Shown: one piece after another, positions 8,940 through 20,126 of the stretch
Position numbering within the stretch: position 1 is the stretch's first letter
How the letters are laid out: each line of letters opens with the position of its first letter
Assembly (NCBI GenBank): GCA_018242665.1
Contig: JAFEBL010000001.1
Coordinates: forward strand, 1-64,000
DNA: 64,000 bases
Source of the DNA: Nitrospira sp.
Lineage (GTDB): Bacteria > Nitrospirota > Nitrospiria > Nitrospirales > Nitrospiraceae
Direction of reading: 5' to 3'
Program-made: the position numbers and the translations under genes
The notes under the pieces: generated by a model
Databases searched by the model: none
Told to the model about the DNA's origin: nothing
Seen by the model: only the letters and a program-made list of their open reading frames with translations

Positions 8940-10703
8940 CTACTCGACGAGATCCAACTTGATTCGCAGCTCTTTCAGCTGGTCGGCCCCGACTCCGGAT
9001 GGAGCTTCGGTGAGCGGACATTGCGCCCGCTGTGTCTTGGGGAACGCAATCACATCGCGAATCGAATCAGCCCCACCCAGCAGCATGATCAACCGATCGA
9101 GGCCGAACGCGATTCCACCATGCGGCGGGGCGCCATACTCAAGCGCCTCCAGCAAGAAGCCGAACTTAGCCTGCGCCTGCTCCTTGCCGATCCCCAGCAG
9201 GTCCAGGATGCGAAATTGAATGTCGCTGCGATGGTTGCGGATGCTGCCGCCGCCGATCTCACTCCCGTTCAGCACCATATCGTAGGCCTTCGCCCGTGCC
9301 TTGAGCGGCTCCGTGTCGAGAAACGACAGATCTTCATCCATCGGGGCCGCAAAGGGATTGTGCATGAACACATACCGTTTGTCTTCCGGCGAATAGTCCA
9401 AGAGCGGGAACTCGGTGACCCACAGCGGTTTCCACGCAGTTTTGTCGATGAGATGGAGCTCCTCACCGAGCAAAAGACGAATCCGGCCCAGCACGTCATG
9501 GACGATCGCCGGCTTATCCGCACCAAAAAGCACGAGATCTCCAGGCTTCGCTTCCGGTAGCGCTGCCGCAAAGGCCTTGGCATCAAGGAATTTCGCAATC
9601 ACCGATTCCAGCTGGCCGTCCGCAGTGATTTTCAACCAGGCCAGCCCCTTCGCGCCGAATGTTTTTGCGGTCTCGCCCAATGCATCGATACGGCTCCTTG
9701 CCATCGAGGCCCCGCCGGACACAATCAACGCCTTGACGAGCCCTCCTTTGGTCGCTGCGTCCTTGAACACCTTGAAGTCGCTGTTCGCGGCAAAGGCCGT
9801 GACATCGTGCAACGGCATGTCGAACCGCAAATCCGGCTTGTCTGACCCATATCGGCCCATCGCTTCCGCATAGGTCATCCGTGGAAACGGGACGGGCAAT
9901 TGCACCCCGCCAGCGTCTTTAAACACGGACACGATCATCCGCTCCATCAGCGACATGACCTGTTCGCGATCGACAAAGGACATTTCAAGATCGATTTGGG
10001 TAAATTCCGGCTGACGATCGTTCCGCAGGTCTTCGTCACGGAAACACCGGGCGATTTGGTAATACCGATCCACCCCGCTGATCATCAACACCTGCTTGAA
10101 CAACTGCGGCGACTGCGGCAGCGCAAAGAACATTCCGGGATTCACCCGACTGGGCACCAGATAGTCCCGAGCGCCTTCCGGAGTGCTCTTCGTCAGCACC
10201 GGTGTTTCCACTTCGAGAAACTGCTCGGCATTTAAAAATGCACGCACAGCCTGCATAATCCCATGTCGCAAGGCTAAGAGCCGCTGCATCCGTGGCCGTC
10301 TGAGGTCTAGATAACGATACTTCAACCGCAGCGATTCGGTAATTTCGATGTCGTCTTCGATCATGAACGGCGGAGTCTTCGCCTCGTTGAGGATTTCTAC
10401 CGCATCGACGAATATTTCGATGTCTCCCGTGGGCAAATTGGGATTGCGCGATTCCTCCGGCCGAGCCATGACTTGGCCGGTGACCGAGATCACACATTCA
10501 CTCCGCAACGTATGCGCAGCCTGATGCACGGCTGCGTTTCGCTCAGCGTTAAACACAACCTGGGTCACGCCGGTACGATCCCGCACATCGATGAACAGCA
10601 CCATACCGTGATCACGGCGACGCTGCACCCAACCATTTAACACCACCTGCTGACCAACCTCCGCCTTGGTCAGCTCACCGCATCGATGGGTCCTGATCTT
10701 CAT
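8940..10703 (-). CDS. aspS: Aspartyl-tRNA synthetase, possibly non-discriminating
   Basis: 587 residues: N-terminal anticodon-binding OB fold ([19 protein letters not shown]), class II catalytic core (motif 2 around [21 protein letters not shown], motif 3 GIAFGLDRL) and the bacterial GAD insert. The OB fold has His32, as in the non-discriminating Pseudomonas enzyme, where E. coli has Leu. This suggests it may also charge tRNA-Asn with Asp for later amidation by GatCAB. Its start overlaps the rluB stop by ATGA-type coupling. Confidence 0.93.
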   Translation of the reverse strand: MKIRTHRCGELTKAEVGQQVVLNGWVQRRRDHGMVLFIDVRDRTGVTQVVFNAERNAAVHQAAHTLRSECVISVTGQVMARPEESRNPNLPTGDIEIFVDAVEILNEAKTPPFMIEDDIEITESLRLKYRYLDLRRPRMQRLLALRHGIMQAVRAFLNAEQFLEVETPVLTKSTPEGARDYLVPSRVNPGMFFALPQSPQLFKQVLMISGVDRYYQIARCFRDEDLRNDRQPEFTQIDLEMSFVDREQVMSLMERMIVSVFKDAGGVQLPVPFPRMTYAEAMGRYGSDKPDLRFDMPLHDVTAFAANSDFKVFKDAATKGGLVKALIVSGGASMARSRIDALGETAKTFGAKGLAWLKITADGQLESVIAKFLDAKAFAAALPEAKPGDLVLFGADKPAIVHDVLGRIRLLLGEELHLIDKTAWKPLWVTEFPLLDYSPEDKRYVFMHNPFAAPMDEDLSFLDTEPLKARAKAYDMVLNGSEIGGGSIRNHRSDIQFRILDLLGIGKEQAQAKFGFLLEALEYGAPPHGGIAFGLDRLIMLLGGADSIRDVIAFPKTQRAQCPLTEAPSGVGADQLKELRIKLDLVE

Positions 10704-11947
10704 GCTCTTCTCCGCGTCGAGTTCCGCGATGGTTTCGCAGGGCCCCGCTGTCCCGGACGCGACCCCGAAGGCCCGCCACGCCGGTTCTGTTGAAATTTCT
10801 GACCTGCACCCGAACGGTCTGGCGCCGCACGGCGCCCCGCGTCTTGGGAATTTGCGCCAGAGGACAATGGCCGCCGTCCCCGCTCTCCCTGAGGGCGTTG
10901 AGGCGGCCCTGCCATTCCGGAGGCACGCGTTTCAGAGTCTCCACCTTCCCGCTTGAGCCCTCGCTTCCCCCCGGTTGCAGTCGTATTGCGCCGGAACTTT
11001 GCGCCGTGACTCATGGGTCGTTTCGTCCCCCCGAATCCTGGTCGTGGCGATGTCCGGCCATCCCGATCCTGTTTCGGCCTGGCACCAGCTTCCGACCGCG
11101 GCGATCGTGGCCCACGACCGGTTCGCTCAGGCTTGGACGGTCGCGGCGGAGCCGGCTCGGTGGGCGGTGTCCAGCGAACGGGCTTTCCTGTGGCGTCCAG
11201 TTCCGGACGTTCTGACCGGGCGATTCGATCCCCCACAAGTTCTCGCAATCGGTTCGCCTCACGATCTGTTAAAAACCGATACTCGCCCGCGGCCAAATCA
11301 CCCAACAGCAACGGCCCCATCCGCACACGCGTCAGCTTAATCACCACATGGCCGACCGCTTCGAGCATCCGCTTCACTTGATGCTTTCGCCCCTCATGGA
11401 TCGTGACTTCCAACCAGGAATTGCTCTCCGCCCGGCTGATCTTCTGCACCTTCGCCGGCGCCGTGAATCCCTCTTCCAACTTCACGCCACGCTCCAGTGT
11501 CCCGATCTCGGCATCGTTCAGCACGCCCTTGACCTTGATCAGATAGGTCTTCGGAACATGATAGCGCGGATGGAGCAGGGCCTGGGCCAAATCTCCGTGG
11601 TTCGTCAGCAGCATCAGACCTTCACTGTCAAAGTCCAGCCGGCCGACCGGAAACACGCGCACGGACACGCCGCGCAAAAAATCCTTCACGGTCGGACGTC
11701 CCTCGGGATCGTCGAGCGTGGACATGACATTCTTCGGCTTATTCAAAATCACATACACATAAGGCTGGGCGGCGCGCAGATGCTTGCCGTCGACTTTGAC
11801 ATGGTCGCGGTCGGGGTCAACCTTGGTGCCAAGTTCTTTGACCACATTACCGTTAATCGTAACGCGGCCGGACGTGATCAATTCCTCGGCCTTACGCCGG
11901 GAGGCCAGACCGGTTCCGGCAATTAATTTCTGCAGTCTGACTTCCAT
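10700..11947 (-). CDS. rluB: 23S rRNA pseudouridine synthase RluB with long basic tail
   Basis: 415 residues. S4 RNA-binding domain (about 3-50: [20 protein letters not shown]), catalytic domain with [14 protein letters not shown] (Asp near 105) and [12 protein letters not shown]. RluB makes pseudouridine 2605 in 23S rRNA. From about residue 245 the protein turns into a 170-residue disordered tail rich in Arg, Gly, Pro and Ser ([26 protein letters not shown]), as in some RluB proteins of other bacteria, probably for RNA binding. It overlaps aspS by four bases. Confidence 0.92.
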   Translation of the reverse strand: MEVRLQKLIAGTGLASRRKAEELITSGRVTINGNVVKELGTKVDPDRDHVKVDGKHLRAAQPYVYVILNKPKNVMSTLDDPEGRPTVKDFLRGVSVRVFPVGRLDFDSEGLMLLTNHGDLAQALLHPRYHVPKTYLIKVKGVLNDAEIGTLERGVKLEEGFTAPAKVQKISRAESNSWLEVTIHEGRKHQVKRMLEAVGHVVIKLTRVRMGPLLLGDLAAGEYRFLTDREANRLRELVGDRIARSERPELDATGKPVRWTPPTEPAPPRPSKPERTGRGPRSPRSEAGARPKQDRDGRTSPRPGFGGTKRPMSHGAKFRRNTTATGGKRGLKREGGDSETRASGMAGPPQRPQGERGRRPLSSGANSQDAGRRAAPDRSGAGQKFQQNRRGGPSGSRPGQRGPAKPSRNSTRRRA

Positions 11948-11957
11948 CTCACATCTC

Positions 11958-12029
11958 CGTGAAGCGTCTTTCGTATCTCGTCGTTCGCGGACTTGAAGCT
12001 GTCCTCACTTCACACGCGACGTTTCACGC
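11958..12029 (-). repeat. Dispersed intergenic repeat A, copy 1
   Basis: On the minus strand it reads GCGTGAAACGTCGCGTGTGA, then a spacer, CGAGATACG and CGCTTCACGG. Copy 2 at 13603-13673 shows the same blocks in the same order on the plus strand. The two copies lie in inverted orientation on either side of guaA. They are short REP-like elements; I see no coding capacity. Confidence 0.55.
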
Positions 12030-12033
12030 ACTC

Positions 12034-13590
12034 TTACTCCCACTCGATCGTGGAGGGCGGCTTCGAGCTGATGTCGTACACAACCCGGTTGACGCCTTTC
12101 ACCTCGTTGATGATCCGACTCGACATTTTCCCCAATACCTCGTTCGGAATTTTGGCCCAGTCGGCCGTCATCCCGTCGAGACTGGTCACCGCACGAATCG
12201 CAATCACATGCTCATATGTGCGCTGATCGCCCATCACGCCGACGGTTCGGATCGGCAACAACACGGCAAAGGCCTGCCAAATCTCGCGATAGAGTCCCGC
12301 AGCCCGAATTTCCTGGTCGACGATGGTTTCCGCTCCCCGCAAAATCGCCAAGCGCTCTTTCGTGACGGCCCCCAGCACTCGAATCGCCAATCCGGGACCG
12401 GGAAACGGCTGCCGCCAGATGATCTCGTCCGGCAATCCCAGTTCGTGCCCCAACACCCGCACTTCGTCCTTGAACAATTCGCGCAGCGGCTCGACGAGCT
12501 TCAACTTCATCCGTGTCGGCAATCCGCCCACGTTGTGATGCGTTTTGATCGTCGCCGACGGGCCCTTGAAGCTGACGCTCTCGATCACATCCGGGTACAG
12601 CGTGCCTTGGACAAGGTATTTCACGCCTTTGAACTTCTTGGATTCGGCCTCGAAATTTTTGATGAACAGGCGGCCGATGATTTTTCGCTTTCGCTCCGGA
12701 TCAGTCACACTCTTCAGCGCAGTGAGAAACTGGCTGGTGCGATCAAGCACCCGCATGTTCAGATGCAACTGCGAGGCGAAGGTCTTCTCTACCTGATCTC
12801 GTTCGCCCGAGCGCAACACTCCGTTATCCACAAAAATACACGTCAACTGGTCACCAACCGCACGATGCGTCAGCGCCGCCGCCACCGACGAATCCACCCC
12901 ACCGCTCAACGCACAGATCACGCGATCCGTCCCGACTTGCTCTCTGATTTGCTCCACCGCCGTATCGACATACGAACGCATGGTCCATGTCGGCTGGCAG
13001 CCACAGATATCGTAGACGAAATTCTTGAGCATCATGGCGCCCTCGGTGGTGTGCGCCACTTCGGGATGAAACTGCAGGCAATAGATGCGTTGCTTGGCAT
13101 CATGCCGCTTCATCGCGGCAATGGGGGAGTTGTCGGTATGCGCGATCGAGCGAAACCCCGGGGGCATCCGCTCGATGCGGTCACCATGCGACATCCAGAC
13201 AATCGTCGACCCGTTCGTGCCGATCCCCTTGAACAGATCCGACCGATCATCGAGCCTGAGTTCGGCCCGGCCGAATTCGCGATGCTGCGCCTTTTCTACA
13301 TCCCCCCCCTGCAGGTGGGTCACGAGCTGCATCCCGTAACAGATGCCGAGAATGGGAATGCCCTGCTCGAGCAACTCCTTGGGCACCTTCGGGGCTTTCT
13401 TGTCGTAGACGCTGGAAGGGCCACCGGACAGCACGATACCTTTGGGACGGTAGGCCAGGATTGTGGCGAGCGACACGGTGCAGGGCAGGATCTGCGAATA
13501 CACCTGCGCTTCGCGGATACGTCGTGCGATCAGCTGTGTGTACTGGGAGCCGAAATCAAGGACGAGAATTCGATCGTGCCAAAGTTCCAT
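12034..13590 (-). CDS. guaA: GMP synthase (glutamine-hydrolysing)
   Basis: 518 residues. N-terminal class I glutamine amidotransferase with nucleophile Cys84 in LGICYGMQ and its His/Glu later in [10 protein letters not shown]; middle ATP pyrophosphatase with the P-loop [12 protein letters not shown]-terminal dimerisation domain ending in STIEWE. It converts XMP to GMP in the cytoplasm, taking the product of the guaB gene just upstream. Repeat A elements flank it on both sides. Confidence 0.97.
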   Translation of the reverse strand: MELWHDRILVLDFGSQYTQLIARRIREAQVYSQILPCTVSLATILAYRPKGIVLSGGPSSVYDKKAPKVPKELLEQGIPILGICYGMQLVTHLQGGDVEKAQHREFGRAELRLDDRSDLFKGIGTNGSTIVWMSHGDRIERMPPGFRSIAHTDNSPIAAMKRHDAKQRIYCLQFHPEVAHTTEGAMMLKNFVYDICGCQPTWTMRSYVDTAVEQIREQVGTDRVICALSGGVDSSVAAALTHRAVGDQLTCIFVDNGVLRSGERDQVEKTFASQLHLNMRVLDRTSQFLTALKSVTDPERKRKIIGRLFIKNFEAESKKFKGVKYLVQGTLYPDVIESVSFKGPSATIKTHHNVGGLPTRMKLKLVEPLRELFKDEVRVLGHELGLPDEIIWRQPFPGPGLAIRVLGAVTKERLAILRGAETIVDQEIRAAGLYREIWQAFAVLLPIRTVGVMGDQRTYEHVIAIRAVTSLDGMTADWAKIPNEVLGKMSSRIINEVKGVNRVVYDISSKPPSTIEWE

Positions 13591-13602
13591 AGGGTCGCAT
13601 CT

Positions 13603-13673
13603 CGTGAAGCGTGAAACGTCGTGTGTGAGAGGATCTGAACTGCGAGATACGCGTCACGTGGAACGCTTCACGC
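13603..13673 (+). repeat. Dispersed intergenic repeat A, copy 2
   Basis: Between guaB and guaA. It contains CGTGAAGCGTGAAACGTCG, GTGTGTGA, CGAGATACG and CGCTTCACG, blocks shared with copy 1 at 11958-12029 but in opposite orientation. The outer parts CGTGAAGCG and CGCTTCACG can pair, so the transcript could fold into a long hairpin within the gua operon. Confidence 0.55.
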
Positions 13674-13677
13674 GGGG

Positions 13678-15144
13678 TTATTCCCAATCAGTTCGATAAT
13701 TGGGCGCTTCCTTGGTGATGATGACGTCGTGCACATGGCCTTCCCGAAGGCCGGCCAGCGTTTGACGAATGAAGGTGGCCTTTTGCTGCAATTCAGGGAT
13801 CGTCTTGCACCCGCAATAACCCATGCCGGACTTCACGCCACCGACCATTTGATAGATGTGCGGAGCCAGGAGGCCCTTGTAGGGGACACGGCCTTCGATG
13901 CCTTCAGGAACCAGCTTCGGAGTGGGTCGCCCGCCCTGGCCGTAACGATCGCCACCGCCACGCTCCATGGCTCCAATCGAGCCCATGCCGCGATAGACCT
14001 TGTAGGTCCGAGCTTGGAACAGCACCGTCTCGCCGGGGGCTTCCTCCGTGCCTGCCAGCAAACTGCCCAACATGACGACTGAAGCACCGGCCGCCAAAGC
14101 CTTTGTAATATCGCCGGAGTACTTAATCCCGCCATCGGCGATCACCGGAATATTGGATCCGGCCAATGCCCTCGCGCAATCACCGATCGCGGTCAGCTGC
14201 GGCATCCCGGCGCCGGACACCATCCGCGTCGTGCAAATCGAGCCTGGACCCACGCCGACTTTGACCGCATCAACACCGGCCTTCACCAAATCCTTCGCAG
14301 CCTGAGCGGTGGCGATGTTACCCGCGATGATGTCTAGTTGCGGATATGCCTTTCTCACCATCTTCACCGTATCGAGCACCGCCTGGGAATGTCCGTGTGC
14401 CGTATCCACCACCACAACGTCCACTCCCGCCTTCACGAGCAGAGCTACCCGATCGGCAGTATCTGGCCCCACACCCAACGCGGCCCCGACCCGCAGGCGC
14501 CCATGGGCATCCTTACAGGCATTGGGGTACTTGATCCGCTTTTCAATATCCTTAATCGTGATGAGCCCCTTGAGCTCAAACTGTTTGTTCACGACCGGCA
14601 GTTTCTCGATCCGGTGTTCGTGCAGAATTTCACGGGCCTTTTCCAAGCTGGTGCCTTCCGGCGCCGTGATGAGCTTATCCCGCTTCATCACCTGGGACAC
14701 CTTCAGGTCCATCCTCGTCTCAAAGCGCAAATCACGATTCGTGAGGATGCCGACCAGCTTGCCGGCCTTGGTGACCGGAATACCGGAGATTCGGTACTTA
14801 GCCATCAACTCATGAGCATCACGAATGGTCTGATCCGGGGAAATGGTAATGGGATCGAGGATCATACCGCTCTCGGACTTTTTCACTCGATCAATTTCAG
14901 CGGCCTGATCCACAGGGGACAGCACCCGATGGACAATGCCGATCCCCCCCTCCTGCGCCATGGCAATGGCGAGGCGCGCTTCGGTCACCGTGTCCATGGC
15001 GGCACTGACGATAGGAATGTTCAACTGAATGTTTCGGGACAAGCGAGTCCGGGTGTCGACCTCGCTTGGGAGGACCTGTGATTTAGCCGGAACCAAGACG
15101 ACATCGTCGTAGGTCAACCCGAGCCGAATCTCCTTCTCTAGCAT
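13678..15144 (-). CDS. guaB: Inosine-5'-monophosphate dehydrogenase
   Basis: 488 residues. TIM-barrel IMP dehydrogenase with a pair of CBS domains inserted at about 90-205. The catalytic Cys304 lies in GPGSICTTR, and the flap region is seen in [18 protein letters not shown]. It oxidises IMP to XMP with NAD, the first committed step to GMP. The gene lies upstream of guaA, the usual pairing, and 38 bases downstream of the large NHL protein gene. Confidence 0.97.
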   Translation of the reverse strand: MLEKEIRLGLTYDDVVLVPAKSQVLPSEVDTRTRLSRNIQLNIPIVSAAMDTVTEARLAIAMAQEGGIGIVHRVLSPVDQAAEIDRVKKSESGMILDPITISPDQTIRDAHELMAKYRISGIPVTKAGKLVGILTNRDLRFETRMDLKVSQVMKRDKLITAPEGTSLEKAREILHEHRIEKLPVVNKQFELKGLITIKDIEKRIKYPNACKDAHGRLRVGAALGVGPDTADRVALLVKAGVDVVVVDTAHGHSQAVLDTVKMVRKAYPQLDIIAGNIATAQAAKDLVKAGVDAVKVGVGPGSICTTRMVSGAGMPQLTAIGDCARALAGSNIPVIADGGIKYSGDITKALAAGASVVMLGSLLAGTEEAPGETVLFQARTYKVYRGMGSIGAMERGGGDRYGQGGRPTPKLVPEGIEGRVPYKGLLAPHIYQMVGGVKSGMGYCGCKTIPELQQKATFIRQTLAGLREGHVHDVIITKEAPNYRTDWE

Positions 15145-15182
15145 CAGCTGCCACCCTCTCCCGGGCTTCCTGCCCGTTCCCG

Positions 15183-18152
15183 TTAGACCTTCGTGGTACT
15201 ATCCATCTGCCCCAGCTCCGCTGCGGCATCCGCCTCTTCCTGCAATCGCTCGCTGCCTTCCTCAGCCGGCATGAATTGCTGAACCCTGGTGTTGCCGCTA
15301 TCGACGGCAAAGACACTACCCCGCGGGTCCACCACAATGCCGTATGGGAAGTTGAACTGCCCGTCGCTCCCGCCAAATCCACCCCACTGCGCAATGAAAT
15401 TGCCTTCGCGATCGAATTTTTCAATGCGATGATTACCGGTGTCGGTGACATACACGTCACCCTGTCCATCAACCGCGATGCCCCAGGGTGACCGCAACTG
15501 TCCGGCTTCCTGCGCGAGCGGGCTGCTGGCGTGACCGGCCTCGGAGCTGCCTCCCCACTTGGTGAGCAACTGAGGCAACACGTTCGTGCTCGTGTCGAAC
15601 TTCTGCACACGGTGATTGCCCATATCGATGACATAGACGGTCCCGTCGGCCTGATCGACGGCAATGCCGCGCGGGAAGTAGAACTGGCCGTCGCCGTTCC
15701 CGAAACTTCCCCACGACATGATGAACTCCCCGCTCATATCGAATTTCTGCACGCGGAAGTTGGCGCTATCTACCACGTAGATAAACCCGCGCACCCGATC
15801 GATCGCGATGCCCCATGGCGCATTGAATTGACCTTCGCCATTGCCGCGTGATCCGAATTTCATGAGGTAGCCGCCCAATTTCCCGTCGAACTTTTGCACG
15901 CGGTGGTTGTTTGTATCGACCACGTACACATCGCCCTTGGCATCGCACGCGATGCCGGTCGGATTGTGGAAATTCGCGTTGGCCGCTCCGAAATTGCCCC
16001 ACAAAATAATGAAGTTGCCGTTGCGGTCAAACTTCTGAATCCGGTTGTTCCCGTTATCGACCACAAAGATGGAGCCCTGTTGATCGATGGCGAGTCCGTA
16101 CATCGGCGCCATGAATTCGCCGCCATGCAGCAGAGACGCGCCACGGCCAGGTTTGCCCCACTTGGAGACGCAGAGGTAACCGGACGTATTGACGAGGATG
16201 GTGGCGCTGGCCGGGGTGGAAATATTGTTTCCAAGGTCTTTGAACCAGACGATGACGGTTTTCTGCCCGTCGCCAGGGGAAAGAATGAAAGGAATCGTCG
16301 CGCCGAACTTGATGGCCGGGGGAACCTCCACCCACCCGGGGGTCCCTGCCATCGGGGTCATGGGATTTTCCGAGATGTAATAGGCCGCGACGCCCGTATC
16401 GAGGTCGGTCGCGGAAATCGTGACCACGACTTCCGGCGAATTCGTCATGAATGCGCCATGATTGACCACGGCGTACGGCGTCTGAGGCGCCGTGATATCG
16501 ATCAGGACCGGCGTTGCCGACACTTCCTCCGACAACTTACTTTCCGTCCCATCTTCATACACCGCGGTCAGGGCATAGAAATAGGCCTGATCGTTGGTGA
16601 GGCCGGTATGGTTGTACGGGCTGGTCACCCCTTCAATCTTCGTCCCACCCTCTTGTGTGAGATTCGGCGAGGTGTGGAAATAGAGATTGTAGGAGACGGC
16701 CTTCGGCACATCCAGCCAGCTCAAGAAGCTTTCCGTATCGCCCGGCTTGATGGCCAGATTTCCCGGGGCGGGATATTCGCTCACTGCCTGTGCCCGTTCC
16801 CGCTCTTCCTTGCCGCGATTCAGTTCTTCATCCGTCGGCACATACTTGATGATGCGGTGATTGCCGCTATCGACGACGTACACCGCGCCTTCCTTGTCGA
16901 CGGCCACACCAGACGGAAAGTTCAACTGCCCTTCGGTTTTTCCTCGATTGCCCCAGGCGCAGAGGAATGTGCCATTCCCGTCGAATTTTTGGATGCGGTG
17001 GTTGCCCTGATCCACGACATACACATTACCCAAGGCATCACACGTCACGCCCCAGGGAGCCTTGAATTGCCCAGGGCCACTGCCTTCCCGCCCCCACTTG
17101 GTCAAGAAGCTACCGCGGGTATCAAACTTCTGAATCCGGTTGTTTCCTTCATCCGCGACATACGTATTGCCGACGAAGTCGACCGCCACTCCGCGGGGAA
17201 AGAAAAACGCGCCATCAAAGCTCCCGTCCCGACCCCACTTCAACAGCGGGGTCCCATCGCCTTTGAACTTTTGAATCCGGGCATTGTTGGTGTCAGTGAC
17301 GTAGATGTTGCCTTCCTGGTCGGTCGTCACGCCCCACGGTGCGTCGAACTTATTCATATCCGCTCCGCGCCAGGCGAACCCGAATTTGCCCCAGGCCTTC
17401 ATCGGATTCCCCTCAGTGTCGAGGCGCTGCACGCGATTGTTACCCGTATCGGCGACATAGACCTGTCCGTCGCTGTTGGTGGTAAGTCCGCGCGGATAGT
17501 AATAACTCCCTTCCGCACTGCCGGCCTCTCCGCCCCAACGCCCAACGAACGCGCCTTCTTTATCGAACTTTTGAATGGAATGATTGTCTGTATCAGCGAC
17601 GTAGATAGTCCCGTCTTTATCCACCGCGATACCGGTCGGGGAGCTCAACTCGCCATCGTCCACGCCCTCCTGCCCAATCACCTTGGCGATGAGATACGGC
17701 GCCGGGATGGCCATGACTTCCTGGGACTCTGGGCTTTCACCTTTTTGGGTCACCACGGTGACAACGTAGTGGTAACAGGTCCCATTCGCCAAATCGTCGT
17801 GCATGAAGGGCGACTGCGCACCTTCGAGGCAGGTCCCCTTTTCCTTCGTCACACCGATGACGGTCTTAAAATCTTCCGCGCTGGCTATGGGGCGCGTCAG
17901 TTCGGAAAATTTGATCTGCACACCTTTGGTCGTCATGAAATACAAGTTGTAGTACATCGCATCCGGCACCGCATCCCAGGTAATCATCACCCGGCCATTC
18001 CCAGCTTTGGCAGCGACCCCGCCCGGCGCAGGAGGCAATTCCTCCTCCTCAGCGACGGAATCTCCGGCGCCCCACTCGCTCTGACTTCCTTCTGCGGCGA
18101 GATACCGCCGGTCAAATCGATACATTTCGTCGAGCAGCCAAGCCTTGATCAT
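15183..18152 (-). CDS. Giant NHL-repeat protein with two six-bladed propellers and fibronectin-like domains
   Basis: 989 residues. In order: fibronectin III-like domain (about 40-150), six NHL repeats (about 170-440, typical blade [14 protein letters not shown]), a second fibronectin III-like domain (about 465-550), an Ig-like segment (about 555-655), then six more NHL repeats (about 670-965) and an acidic tail. Twelve blades make two propellers, as in proteins that bind RNA or proteins or act as secreted scaffolds. I see no signal peptide: the N-terminus [18 protein letters not shown] is not hydrophobic. Its role is unknown. It precedes guaB in the same direction. Confidence 0.85.
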   Translation of the reverse strand: MIKAWLLDEMYRFDRRYLAAEGSQSEWGAGDSVAEEEELPPAPGGVAAKAGNGRVMITWDAVPDAMYYNLYFMTTKGVQIKFSELTRPIASAEDFKTVIGVTKEKGTCLEGAQSPFMHDDLANGTCYHYVVTVVTQKGESPESQEVMAIPAPYLIAKVIGQEGVDDGELSSPTGIAVDKDGTIYVADTDNHSIQKFDKEGAFVGRWGGEAGSAEGSYYYPRGLTTNSDGQVYVADTGNNRVQRLDTEGNPMKAWGKFGFAWRGADMNKFDAPWGVTTDQEGNIYVTDTNNARIQKFKGDGTPLLKWGRDGSFDGAFFFPRGVAVDFVGNTYVADEGNNRIQKFDTRGSFLTKWGREGSGPGQFKAPWGVTCDALGNVYVVDQGNHRIQKFDGNGTFLCAWGNRGKTEGQLNFPSGVAVDKEGAVYVVDSGNHRIIKYVPTDEELNRGKEERERAQAVSEYPAPGNLAIKPGDTESFLSWLDVPKAVSYNLYFHTSPNLTQEGGTKIEGVTSPYNHTGLTNDQAYFYALTAVYEDGTESKLSEEVSATPVLIDITAPQTPYAVVNHGAFMTNSPEVVVTISATDLDTGVAAYYISENPMTPMAGTPGWVEVPPAIKFGATIPFILSPGDGQKTVIVWFKDLGNNISTPASATILVNTSGYLCVSKWGKPGRGASLLHGGEFMAPMYGLAIDQQGSIFVVDNGNNRIQKFDRNGNFIILWGNFGAANANFHNPTGIACDAKGDVYVVDTNNHRVQKFDGKLGGYLMKFGSRGNGEGQFNAPWGIAIDRVRGFIYVVDSANFRVQKFDMSGEFIMSWGSFGNGDGQFYFPRGIAVDQADGTVYVIDMGNHRVQKFDTSTNVLPQLLTKWGGSSEAGHASSPLAQEAGQLRSPWGIAVDGQGDVYVTDTGNHRIEKFDREGNFIAQWGGFGGSDGQFNFPYGIVVDPRGSVFAVDSGNTRVQQFMPAEEGSERLQEEADAAAELGQMDSTTKV

Positions 18153-18472
18153 GATGTTCCTCGTGGTACGAGATTGGTGAAGATTGGCGGATGTTTCAAC
18201 AACTTAGAACGGGGAGTCTAACAAAGCGAAAAGAAGGGAGTCAAGGCGAGCGCGGCGCAGCCGGAGCGCGGCGCAGCCGGAGCGCGGAGTCAGGCCTCCG
18301 TCAGGGATTCGCGTTCCAGCCTACAACGGCCCGCCAGAGGCTAGTTGGGACAGTATCCATCCATCCCCCCTAAGCTGGATGGACGCATTTCTTTCGATTA
18401 TCATAGGCTCTGCTCTCGGGACCAAGGCAACTGCGGCTCCAACGAACTAGAGGAATCAATCGGAGGTCTACC
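18153..18472. other. Divergent intergenic region
   Basis: 320 bases between the leftward NHL gene and the rightward 18473 gene, so it must hold both promoters, which I cannot place with confidence. It contains a 16-base tandem repeat (18248-18287) and a hairpin with arms TCCATCC (18356-18362) and GGATGGA (18377-18383). Confidence 0.35.
18248..18287. repeat. 16-base tandem repeat, 2.5 copies
   Basis: The unit GAGCGCGGCGCAGCCG is repeated twice without mismatch and then begins a third time. It is very GC-rich and lies in a non-coding divergent region. Confidence 0.8.
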
Positions 18473-19042
18473 ATGTGGTCATTACGACTTGTGCTCGCAA
18501 CTCTCGCCGTAAGTCTTTTCCTTCAACCCGGCGCACAGGCGTTCGAGTCCTCGGCGGTCGACATGTGGGAATGCCCAGGTCCCGAAGGCACAGTGCTCTA
18601 CACCAACAAAGAACGAACGGATTGCCAACCAAAAGTCCTCCAGGCGCTCTCTATCGTACCGTCGCTCCCCGACTTTCCGCCTCCTCACTCCAACGGATAT
18701 TCGCCTTCTCGACCATCGCCCAATACACATGACTTTTCCTACGATACCCCCATCGGAGCGTTGCGAAACTTTTCCCAGATCCCCGAGTCTGGCCGCGATT
18801 GGTACGCGGCAAACGCTGGAAGTGGGTCGGTGCAAGCAGAAGTCTGCAGCATGTACGCGGAATGGATCCACCTCAATCAAAACACGCGCGGGGGACACTT
18901 CTTCGGAACGGATCCGTCGTATGGCGGAAACCCGACCGCGAAAAACTGGTATGCTCCCAGCTACTCGTTTTACGACAACGCACGCTATGTGACACTCTCG
19001 CGGATCTTCGGAGCAGGGTTCATTCCTATCGGTTGCCGCTGA
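18473..19042 (+). CDS. Exported protein of unknown function
   Basis: 189 residues with a signal peptide (about 1-23, cut after AQA). The segment WECPGPEGTVLYTNKERTDCQP resembles the DUF4124-type N-terminal module of periplasmic proteins with two cysteines. The rest (Pro/Ser-rich 65-85, then aromatic-rich) is not recognised. The start is backed by GGAGG six bases upstream of ATG. A strong two-way terminator follows. Confidence 0.75.
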   Translation: MWSLRLVLATLAVSLFLQPGAQAFESSAVDMWECPGPEGTVLYTNKERTDCQPKVLQALSIVPSLPDFPPPHSNGYSPSRPSPNTHDFSYDTPIGALRNFSQIPESGRDWYAANAGSGSVQAEVCSMYAEWIHLNQNTRGGHFFGTDPSYGGNPTAKNWYAPSYSFYDNARYVTLSRIFGAGFIPIGCR

Positions 19043-19077
19043 GCGAACGACCTCGTTGGGGGTGTCGTGCACAAAAG

Positions 19078-19127
19078 AAAGGCCTTCGAGATCCAGCAAA
19101 TCCTGCTGGATCACTCGAAGGCCTTTT
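19078..19127. terminator. Strong bidirectional Rho-independent terminator
   Basis: Arms AAAGGCCTTCGAG plus ATCCAGCA (19078-19098) pair with TGCTGGAT plus CTCGAAGGCCTTT (19104-19126), broken only by a two-base bulge, with a five-base loop. T-rich sequence lies on both sides in the proper sense. It sits between the converging 18473 gene and scpB and should end both transcripts. Confidence 0.9.
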
Positions 19128-19205
19128 CACATTTTTTCTTCATCGACCCATGACACCCGGGTCAGAGAGAGGCGCTGTCTGTTGTTTCGTCGCCCCTGAG
19201 GGCAA

Positions 19206-20126
19206 TCAGGATTCCTCCGCAATCTCGGCAGTCATCAGTTCACTCTGAGTCTCGCTCTCTGAAGATGATAAATCTTCAGGCACTGACTCGCCGTGACCAT
19301 TCAGTTCCACCCCAGCAACTGACTCTGCCACCACTTCGGCGATGCTTTCCACCGATATTTCTGCCGTTTGTGATGCGGCCTCTCCTCCGAGAGACTCAGA
19401 TTCTTCGATGGGCAACATGGCCTGTTCCGACTCACCGAGTTCCTTAAACTCGCGGAGCGGGGGCAGTTGGGAAAGATCCTTGAGGCCGAAGTGTTCAAGG
19501 AACGCCTTGGTCGTGCCATACATGATCGGACGCCCAGGCTCCTCTTTCCGACCCACAATACGCACAAGCTTACGCTCCAACAGCGTCCGGATCACACCCG
19601 ACGTTTCCACGCCACGGATCTGCTCCACTTCCGCACGGACAATCGGCTGTTTGTACGCAATGATCGCGAGAGACTCCAAGGCGGAACGGGACAACTTAGA
19701 AGGGGCCTTGACCTTCTCCAGCCGCTTGAGCCAGGGCGCACACTCTGCTTTCGTGACGATGCGATACCCTCCCGCCACTTCTGCCAGCTGAAGCCCGCGC
19801 CCCTCCTGCTCATAGTCGTGTCCCAGGCTCATCAGCGCCTGTTCGATCTCTTGTTTCGTCACCGCCCCCAACAACGCGACAAATCGCGAGACCGGAATGG
19901 GCTCCGCCGTCACAAACAACAAGGCCTCCAGGATACCCTTCAACGCTCTGACGTCAGACAAGGGAGAATCGGACGCCGGAGCCGGCGCATCAGGAAGTTC
20001 GAGTATGGGCGACTCCGTGTGCGCCTCGGATTCGGCGGTCAGCCCAGCCGGCGCTACTACCGCTTCCAGTCCTTCGGCAGACTGCACGATGTCGTCTTCC
20101 GTGCTGAGACTTACGGGTTCTTCCAT
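19206..20126 (-). CDS. scpB: Segregation and condensation protein B
   Basis: 306 residues. The core (about 60-225) is the two winged-helix ScpB fold, with LSRSALESLAIIAYKQPIVRAEVEQIRGV as the family hallmark. Together with ScpA and SMC it forms the bacterial condensin that compacts and separates chromosomes. It is longer than usual because of low-complexity acidic tails at both ends (1-55 and about 240-306, rich in Glu/Ser). It overlaps scpA by 16 bases, so the two are translated together. Confidence 0.93.
   Translation of the reverse strand: MEEPVSLSTEDDIVQSAEGLEAVVAPAGLTAESEAHTESPILELPDAPAPASDSPLSDVRALKGILEALLFVTAEPIPVSRFVALLGAVTKQEIEQALMSLGHDYEQEGRGLQLAEVAGGYRIVTKAECAPWLKRLEKVKAPSKLSRSALESLAIIAYKQPIVRAEVEQIRGVETSGVIRTLLERKLVRIVGRKEEPGRPIMYGTTKAFLEHFGLKDLSQLPPLREFKELGESEQAMLPIEESESLGGEAASQTAEISVESIAEVVAESVAGVELNGHGESVPEDLSSSESETQSELMTAEIAEES

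Noticed and set aside
7741-9219. 492-codon open frame opposite aroC
   Set aside because: Antisense shadow of a well-supported chorismate synthase gene.
15894-18221. 775-codon open frame opposite the NHL protein gene
   Set aside because: Its translation repeats the blade rhythm in antisense and has no domain; the NHL frame is clearly the real one.
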